Positions 55,865 to 64,000 of a stretch of 64,000 nucleotides of DNA are shown here, one piece after another. Source of the DNA: Brugia malayi (taxonomy: Eukaryota; Nematoda; Chromadorea; Rhabditida; Onchocercidae); the NCBI RefSeq assembly GCF_000002995.4, contig NW_025062475.1:4874528-4938527 (forward strand). Reading direction: 5' to 3'. The translations under genes and the position numbers were made by a program. The stretch's first letter is position 1, and the number at the start of each line of letters is the position of its first letter. The notes beneath the pieces are model-generated. The model was not told where the DNA came from. It did no database searches and was given only the letters and a program-made list of their open reading frames with translations.

Positions 55865-58820
55865 AAAATTTCTATCACTCCATTTATTTTGAAATTTCAG
55901 AATTCAGTCACCGGAATGGAATGAATAAATTAATCAATGAATCACAAAAGTTCTTTTAATCTCTCTGATCAACTAAATTGAAATAAAAGCAGACGTGCAT
56001 AAAACTCGAATAGAAATCGAACGATCGCAATTTTCACATTCTTATTCATTTCCTATTAAATCCTATTTCTGATTCTGCAATTCAGTTTATTTCATAGGAA
56101 AATTTTAATGAATTGGAATAAATTCAGTTACAATTTTCTGTTTAAATCTGTCATTAACATTTCAAAATTTCAATTTTCCATTTCTGTAAATTCTCCATGC
56201 TTTGTAAGCGGCATTAGCTTTCCTTTTCGATTTTATGCGATGAAATTTTTGTTTGGTTCTTTTTTTTTTTTTTTTTTTTAAAAATTTTGGTATCTCTGTC
56301 AAATCACCCTTTGTTATCAAAGTTCCTTCTTGTATAATTATCAGTGTTAAGCAATCAGTCCTATCACAGCATTTAATAATTCAGTTCATTCGTTTGCTAA
56401 ATAACCAGACGGCAAGCGCACATAATCTCTCAGCAAGAAAAACTTATTCATTCTCCAAGTTAACTTTTCATCTTTATATCGTAAAATTTAAGCAATATTC
56501 TTTTCATATTTTTGTTAAAATTTTACCAAAAAAAAAAATTATTATCAAAATTTTTATCAAAAAATTTTCAAGAAAAGTTTTATTAAAAAAGTTATCAAAA
56601 TTTTTACCTACAAAACAGTGTCACTATTAAATTATCATAAAATGATTGCAGTCAGAAATTTGTTGCCAAAATATTTTTTTTAATTTACCATAATTTAATA
56701 ACAATCATAATACCTTCTTTTTTTACAACATATTTTATACAGGTATCGTTAACTTTTATTGCACCTTTATGATCCATTATCAGACAACAAATATAAATTT
56801 GATTGCCGAGGAGAAAAAGAATTATCAAATAAAAATTGAAACCCTAAAATTACATGTTCATTTCTCCGATGAATAGTATATCAAGCACTACTGAATTTGA
56901 ATCTGAAATGAGACCTTTCAGTTTTTGTATATTTTCTAAAGGTAACTAAGCAAATACATGTCTGCTCTTACCATTTTCACTTTACAGTTTTAACAGTTCC
57001 ATTCTTTTCCTTTTTAATTATTTCAATTCATTTTTCCTCTTAACTACCCCATAACCAGTATTTCAATAAATACAGTGCTTTTTTAAATTATAACTTTGAT
57101 AGATAAAATATTACTTGAAATGTTTTTTAATAATCCCAATTTCAATAGGATTTGCAATTAAAGTTTTAGTAAGTTGCGACAATTTGATTGATATTACACT
57201 TTGTCTAATACTTACTTTTTACTTTTTACAAAGGACAGAGTTATGCAGAATAATGGAAAATCTTTTAATTTATTGGTTTTATCAGGTTAGATTTTATTTC
57301 ACTTCTTTTTTATTTCATAAAAGAAATGAAAATTCTGTCATCAATGCTAACAAATTCTTTACCAAACAACAATTATTTCGTCTATTTTTGCTATTTGAAT
57401 TTAATTCTGTTTTTTTTTTTTTTTTTTTTTTTTTTTGCAAGTCGTACTATTTGCAAAATAAAGATTGAAATGTAAAATATTGTACAGATTAGAAGGAGTG
57501 AGCTGAGTGATGGAAGGATTAAGAAGAGATAAATAAAAAGACGTACCTATAAATAGTATTTCAATATACTTACTCATAGCTCCCTGAAATAGAATGGTCA
57601 ATAATAAGTAATAATTGGCATGAATGAATAATAATGGATCATTCATATTGCATTTTATTGTATGTAGTGGATCAGTCGATTTCATCCTTCATCGTCATCA
57701 TTTTCACTATCACCATATCATTGTACTATTATACTGTCAGTGTCCCTCACTATTGTTACCAGTCGTTATCGATTCGGTTTTATTGAAAATTTCGATTACT
57801 TCGTGCTAGATGTAACCATTAAATTCGTCTTTTAATTGCTGATAGAATTTAAAAGCGTCTGAATACCTTTGCACACATACATTTATGATGCGATAGTTAC
57901 GGTCAGTGATCGTTGTCACCATCATCATCATTATTTTCATCACTATTACCATTATTACTATTGTCATCATCACTATTATCATTATTGTTATTGTCACTAC
58001 CATAGTCATCATTACTATTGTAAATTATTTGCCTCAAATAATTTCAGACATTCACGAATAGTAATGAATGAATTTTCTTTCTCAAAATGTGGCTATAGAA
58101 ATCTCGAAAATTACTAATTCGTAACTTGTTCATTAAAATGAATGAATTTGAAAAGTTAGTGTAATTTTTATTTCTCATTTTTCTGCTTTATTTATTAGTA
58201 ATACTCTTGACAGAAAATTTTTAATCCAGTAATATGCTAAAAAAAAAACTAAGATATTGTTTAAATATTTGCCAAGTCAAATTCTAGTTAGATGAAAAGT
58301 TTTAGTTAAAAAAAAAATGAAAAAAAAAATTACTCTAAATAAATAAATTCTCCGTTTCTAACGTGTTGAAATTATTGTAAAATAACAAGTCTTGAAATCA
58401 TTTATCTCATGTCTGCAACAAAATTTCCGAAACAAAATAAAGCAAAAGAGAAAGAAAAGAAATTAAAAATTAGTTGAGGTGTGATTTGATTCCTCTTTAA
58501 AGTAACATCAAACAGAAATATGTTTTCCCCATTCTCATTCAGCATTTTTCATGCAATGTTTAAAGCTTATAAATTATTAATATTATTATTATTTTTAAAT
58601 AATGAAAAACAATAAAATTAAAATAAGTCAATTAATTTTTTTCTTCAATCAAATGACTAAATTTTAATTCATCTTCTAATTTCATCTCATACAATAGCAC
58701 TAAAATGCATATAAATTTTAATTAAAAATAATTATAACTCTGTACACACACAAAAACATATTTACCACGAAAAAAATATAAACTATTTTTACTGATGCAA
58801 ATGACAAACATAATAAATTT
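55865..58820. other. Intergenic region with low-complexity tracts
   Basis: AT-rich, with long T runs near 56260 and 57412-57436 and a degenerate TCA/TTA triplet tract at about 57915-58022. No credible exon. Frames near 56253 and 57115 are low-complexity and lack motifs. Confidence 0.5.
57915..58022. repeat. Degenerate (TCA/TTA/CTA)n triplet tract
   Basis: Runs of CATCAT, ATTATT and ACTATT triplets. Open frames on both strands here (histidine/tyrosine-rich or methionine/isoleucine-rich) simply reflect the repeat. Confidence 0.85.
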
Positions 58821-59324
58821 TCATATGCTACTATAATAATTAGGTGGCATATAACTGTTAGGTTGTTGCCATTGATAGCCCGCCATTGGATCATAAACAT
58901 AAGGTTTCACGTCAACCTGTTCGCAATATTTTTCAAAAGGAGGTAACTGGGTAGGTTGTTGATGTGGTAATTGATGCAGTGATGCTGGTGACATGTGTGA
59001 TAGTGGACCACTTGTGACACCATGATGTGTACCAAGATGTAATGGTGGCCAGCCACCTTCTAATACCGGTGATGTGGTACCCTGTTGTTGTTGATGCTGT
59101 TGTTGTTGTTGTTGATGATGATGCTGTTGCTGCTGTTGTTGTTGTTGATGTTGATGTTGCTGTTGTTGTTGTTGTTGTTGAGCAGGTGAAGCTATTGTCC
59201 CATCAACTGAGCTACTTTCTTCCTCTTCACCTTCCTCATCATCAGTTCCCTGTCGATCACTGCTAAATCCATTCTTGGACATCTTTTTATGCTTTGAACG
59301 ACGATTTTGAAACCATATTTTTAC
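58821..59324 (-). CDS. ceh-43: Distal-less-type homeobox protein, C-terminal exon (partial)
   Basis: The exon begins after a GATTTTAG acceptor with VKIWFQNRRSKHKK, the end of homeodomain helix 3, and continues for 167 codons to TGA. The WFQNRRSK[YFH]KK signature is characteristic of Dlx/Distal-less, represented in nematodes by CEH-43, a transcription factor of anterior hypodermis and dopaminergic neurons. After the homeodomain come an acidic/serine stretch (GTDDEEGEEEESSSVDG), a long mixed glutamine/histidine run, and a tail rich in proline, histidine, tyrosine and asparagine (ending SYMPPNYYSSI). The remaining homeodomain and N-terminal exons are not in the 4.7 kb to its right, so they must lie beyond the window and the intron is longer than 4.6 kb. 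The split at the Val codon before KIWFQN is a common homeobox intron position. Confidence 0.8.
   Translation of the reverse strand, partial: VKIWFQNRRSKHKKMSKNGFSSDRQGTDDEEGEEEESSSVDGTIASPAQQQQQQQQHQHQQQQQQQQHHHQQQQQQHQQQQGTTSPVLEGGWPPLHLGTHHGVTSGPLSHMSPASLHQLPHQQPTQLPPFEKYCEQVDVKPYVYDPMAGYQWQQPNSYMPPNYYSSI
59085..59181 (-). repeat. CAA/CAG/CAT repeat encoding poly-Gln/His
   Basis: About 33 consecutive codons, almost all glutamine with interspersed histidines, within the ceh-43 exon. Confidence 0.9.
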
Positions 59325-62300
59325 CTAAAATCAAACTTTTAGGTAAAACTGTTTGAAAAATTGAAAAAACTTTGCAATCAAGCTAATGAAATTTTTTTCG
59401 TAGTTGACACTATTATTAGATTTTATTCAAACTATTCCTATTCTCAACCTTTTTCTTTTTCACAAGCTAAATTCCTCTATTTTTCTTAACTCATTAAACC
59501 AACAAATCACAAATTATAATTCATATCAAATAAATAGAAAAGACTTCAATTTCAATTTTCTAGACTAGATAATGACATAAGTTATTAAAAATTGTTCTTT
59601 TTTTTTGCTTTAGATTTTAGTTTTTCATAACATAATACTTTTCAATAAAATTTATCAAAATTATTTATTTTAATGTAATTTATCTAAAAATTTTTAAAGA
59701 AAAATCTTAATTTTCTCAGCTTTGTTATATTCAGGATAAAAAATTGAAAAAAAAAAACCAATTGAAATTTAAAAGAAAAAATGAGTGAGCGTACTACTAA
59801 TAGTACCATTCATTTTTCTCTTTTCCGTAATGGCATCTGACAAAAGTATTACGGTAGCCGTGAAGTACAGCAATCAGGAATGAAAAAAGAAAAAAGAGAA
59901 AAAGGGAGCAACTAACTCTTTTTTATTATTCATTTCAAAAATTCAATAAAGAAAAAAAAAGTACAGTGAAGTTGAAATTAACTTGATATGACAAAAAAAG
60001 TGAAAAAAGCACAATCATATTTGTTGGTTTTTTTAAAGCAAAAATCAAAGCTTTTTCATTACAAGAAGAAAGTGAAAAAGAAAGAGAAAGAATATTAATT
60101 AAATAAATGATAACCAATTAAACAAGCTTTATTCATTTCCAATTAACTGATTAATCACTAGAATTAACTGAATCGTTGAAGTTATTCAATTAATCAATTA
60201 TTCGTCAATTACTTAACTCATTATATGAGTAATTATTTATTTTTTATTGAAATGGACTGAATAAATTTGACAAGAGAATACATATTGGGGAGGAAGGGGA
60301 TGAATAGTTAATCCATTTGATTGATCTATTCATCTACATACAAACATACATGCATACACATACACACACATCACAACTTCCTTTCCGGATATACCCATCA
60401 ACCTTCCCAGAAATGTATAATAGATGAAGAGCGGACGATAACTACCGTACCTCTCATCATCACTTTGATCAGATGCAAAAAAGAAAGCCGAAAAAAAAAA
60501 AATAGAATTTAAAATGAAAATTGGAAAAATTATGATGCATCAAAACGACAGAAAGGTGTAAGATGAAAGAATCAAAACGACCTAATCAATAAAACCGGCT
60601 GACCTTTGACCCACTGAATTTGATCCTCACATTCAAATATGGATGAAAAGAAATGAGAATAGCAATGCAATAGCGAGTTAAAATTGCATATAATAAATGA
60701 ATTATTTCTAAAAACTATTTCTTCTTAAATGACGATACTGATATTTCTCTTTCTCTAATATTAAGCATATATAAATATATTCTATGCAATTCTTGCTTAT
60801 TTCATTTAAGAATTCATTTACTAAAAATTTAACAATTTCTTCAAAATCTCAAAATTTTATTCAAATTTTTCGTTTTATTTAAATTTTATTTATTTCATTT
60901 ATTTTTGCTTTCCTTTTCTTGCATTGGTAGAAACGATCAGATATATTAGAGATAAGATATATTTTGAAAGCAACAGGTGAGATAGATACTGATACGATAT
61001 TATTGTGCCATAATTGGTTAGCTTTATCCATTTTTTTTTGCTCTTCCTCAATCTCATTTTTCCTTCCTCTCCCTCTCTCATGCTCCCTGTTTTTACCTTA
61101 CTATCATTTTACAATAACAGGTGTGCAGGAACAGAGAGAGAGGTTTTTTTCTTTCTTTTGTTTCAAAGATAACGCCATCATAAGTAATATACAATACATC
61201 TGCTACCATGTATAACCACTGATTAAGATATTCCGTTCCGGCTTACGGAAGCTTTTTTTGTTGCTTTCATTTTTCCCTCCATTCATTCATTCTTCTTATC
61301 CCTGCTATCTTTTTTCCTTCCTTTTTTTTTTTTTAATCCAATCTTTTTTTGGTAGCTTTTTAAAAAAGATATTAGAAATTATTCCATTGCATCATTTTTT
61401 TTTTCATCTCTTTTGAGACAAATGTAAGCACTGAACTAAATTATTTCATTGTATCAGTTTTTCAAAACTCTTTTTGTGGACAATTTGAAATATATTCCTG
61501 TAGAATGTTTTTTTCGATGCAAAGTTAAATAGAAAGAGCTGTGAAAAAAGAAAGAAAAACAATGATCAAAAAATGGATATTATATAATAAATGACAAACA
61601 ATTTTCATATCTATTAGTTACATGTGGGAATTACTGATTGCTTTTCAAGAACTGTCCAAATAACAATTAGCAATGAAGTAGTTAACTAATTAATTTCAAT
61701 CGACACTTTAATATTTAGCAATGCGATAATAAATTTGGATAAGTTTATTCTTTGAAATAATGAAATAAATTGAAAAATTCTGTTTCATTGTAATAAAGTT
61801 TAAAAGCTTATTTTAGAAATCTAAAATTTTTAATGCGTCTATATAGTTTCAAACTTCAAGATGGTAAAATTTTTGGCTAAGAGATTTTACCATTAGCATT
61901 ACAAAAATATTTTGGATTGTAATCTTAGTGTACAACCAGGAATCTTAGAGATAAGTTTCCGACTTTATACATCAAAGTAATCCGTCTGAGTATGTTCATC
62001 AGTAATAACAACTGTGACAATACTGTGAACTACCCCTGTCAATAAGATTTGTTAATCCGAAAAGAGTAATATTTTAATAACTTATCAAATAGATGTAATA
62101 GATAACAAAGATTTGCATGGAATAAGTTTATAATGAAATTTGTCAAACAATCAGTAAGCTTTACAAAGTTTCAAGAAAGGTTGAATTCAAATTTGAAAAT
62201 CTAATTTAATGTTATAAGTAAATTTTCCGTTATCATTTAGAACTGTATAATGCCTCCGTTACTTATATATATAATCTTATAATTAGACAGTTATCGATTT

Positions 62301-64000
62301 GAGTGATGTGATATCTTACTGGGATAATATCAGGAAATGGTAAAGCGGAAGTTTAGATGAAATTATGCCGAAAAGTCCTGTCAGCTTTATTTAGTCTCCA
62401 TCAATCTTCCAACTGGCTAATGACAATTTTAAGATTGCAATTTTTGAGTTAGATAACAAGAGCGAAGCAAATGAATCTAATATGAAACTATCCCGAAACT
62501 TATCCTGAAAATATAATACATTCTTGATGTTCAAATATTCTTACCTAATTTTTACCTTTTTTCAAAAAAAAAAAAAAAACTATCAGTAAATTTGGATTAA
62601 ACAAAACTGATTGGAAGTATTTCCTTGTAATAATAATAATAATAATAAATTACTAAAATTTTTACGAAAATTTCAATACTATTTAAATTTTTTTTAGTTT
62701 TAATGTCATAAAATTATAGTTTTAACTTTTCGATTTTCTTTTTGCTTTTTCAGATATACGAATAATTTATATTTATAATAAATAAATAAAGGAAACAAAA
62801 AAGTTACCAATAAAACTGGTCCCTTTCCAAAAATTATTCACGAAGTTTTCTTTTTTTGAAAAGAAACGAAAACTCATTCTATCGACTATTTCTCATCTCT
62901 CTCTCTCTTTCTCTCTATGCCTTTCCTGTTCTCTTTCTTTCTTCTACCGTAATATTGGCTGTTGTTAATGATGGTGAGAATACTTATTGAGAGGGAGAGA
63001 GAGAAAAGGGAAGAGAAAAGAGAAGGAAGAGTATAGAAATGATGAAGAGAGGAGAGAAGCAAAAGACAATGAAATAGTGATTGAGTGAATATGAATGAAT
63101 GGATAGGAATGATGCATTGAATGACTGATTGACTAGTTAGGGATGAAGAAAAGAGGTGATATGATAATGGCACCCTTATCATTTGTTTATCATGATATTC
63201 TTGATATCTCTATCATTTGTTTATCATGATATTCTTGATATCTCTATCATTTGTTTATCATGATATTCTTGATATCTCTATCATTTGTTTATCATGATAT
63301 TCTTGATATCTCTATCATTTGTTTATCATGATATTCTTGATATCTCTATCATTTGTTTATCATGATATTCTTGATATCTCTATCATTTGTTTATCATGAT
63401 ATTCTTGATATCTCTATCATTTGTTTATCATGATATTCTTGATATCTCATCATTTGTTTGTCATAATCAGTAATTTTTGACTTTTTCACTTCTATTTTCC
63501 TAATTTTCACTCTATTCTGCTTTTTTTTGCCCAACAATTTTTACCCAATCAAAAATATTTTAAAAAACAGGAAAAAATAGGAAGAATTTAGAAAATAATA
63601 CAAAAGAAATAGTTTAAGTAAGATTCATATGATATGTTTTGCAGAAACGTGAAAACGATGAGTGTTATATTTTCTTTCTTTTCCTTTTTTTTTTTTAAAA
63701 AAAAAAAGAAGCAAAAGATAATTACGAACAGATAGCCAAAAAAATAATGAATATATCGATATTATAACCGGATTAAACAGTCATTTTTCTTGTGCAACCG
63801 GAATAATAGAATAAGTTAACAAAAAAAAAAAATGTATCAATATTTTTTCTCCGAAATTTTTCGGGTAGAAAGAAAAATTTTAATATAGAGGAAAAAAGAA
63901 AGAAAATAAATAAATCAACCAATAGAATCTATTTATATTTTTGTCAAATTTATTTGTGGTAAAGTAATTCGAAATGTTCAATAGAAATTTAGAAATTCTC
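59325..64000. other. Presumed ceh-43 intron (no exon found)
   Basis: No further homeobox exon or other coding exon recognised on either strand. Contains pyrimidine- and purine-rich tracts (62888-62945 and 62987-63060) and the 34-bp satellite at 63178-63469. Large introns of developmental transcription factors often hold enhancers; nothing specific can be named here. Confidence 0.5.
63178..63469. repeat. 34-bp tandem repeat, eight perfect copies plus a partial
   Basis: The unit starts ATCATTTGTTTATCATGATA and repeats at 63178, 63212, 63246, 63280, 63314, 63348, 63382 and 63416 without visible differences; a ninth, degenerate copy follows. Each unit contains the palindromes TATCATGATA and GATATC. 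Confidence 0.97.

Noticed and set aside
57869..58117. His/Tyr-rich frame
   Set aside because: Artifact of the TCA/TTA triplet tract.
63178..63469. CRISPR-like array
   Set aside because: The copies are head-to-tail without unique spacers, in a eukaryotic genome; it is a simple tandem repeat.

Overview
The window looks like nuclear DNA of a nematode, probably a clade III or filarial species (inference). It is very AT-rich. Every recognisable protein is split into short exons with GT-AG introns and TTTTCAG-type acceptors. The gene set mixes conserved housekeeping genes with nematode-typical families: a cuticlin-like ZP protein, an NRF-6/NDG-4 membrane acyltransferase-like protein, and ceh-43. 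I saw no bacterial genes, CRISPR array, rRNA or tRNA. I built the exon models by hand and checked reading-frame phase at each junction; exon coordinates are given in each entry.

Layout. 1.7-10.1 kb (+): AIP3/Bud6-domain coiled-coil protein (SRCIN1/KIAA1217 family), 5' end not resolved. 12.2-12.7 kb (-): small UQCC5/SMIM4-like protein. 14.3-15.6 kb (-): small single-TM protein resembling COX7A. 16.6-20.7 kb (+): double-stranded RNA-binding protein of the TRBP/Loquacious/RDE-4 type. 22.6-24.0 kb (-): COQ10. 27.4-33.1 kb (-): STT3 oligosaccharyltransferase catalytic subunit in 15 exons. 35.2-37.5 kb (+): ZP-domain protein. 37.9-39.7 kb (-): HDHD3-like HAD hydrolase, with a possible small gene on the opposite strand inside it. 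40.8-43.1 kb (+): RNF113 (CCCH + RING splicing factor). 45.7-53.8 kb (+): NRF-6-like acyltransferase family protein. 58.8-59.3 kb (-): last exon of a Distal-less homeobox gene (ceh-43), whose other exons lie beyond the right edge.

Three products on the minus strand between 12 and 24 kb point to the mitochondrial respiratory chain (complex III assembly, a putative complex IV subunit, coenzyme Q handling). The other genes have no obvious shared pathway. The most unusual observations are: an identical 284-bp sequence in inverted orientation 21 kb apart whose only difference is a 42-bp in-frame indel; two introns in one gene with the same GC donor; loss of both conserved AT3 motif residues in the NRF-6-like protein; a decayed duplicate of the ZP terminal exon beside a perfect hairpin; and a candidate antisense gene overlapping HDHD3.
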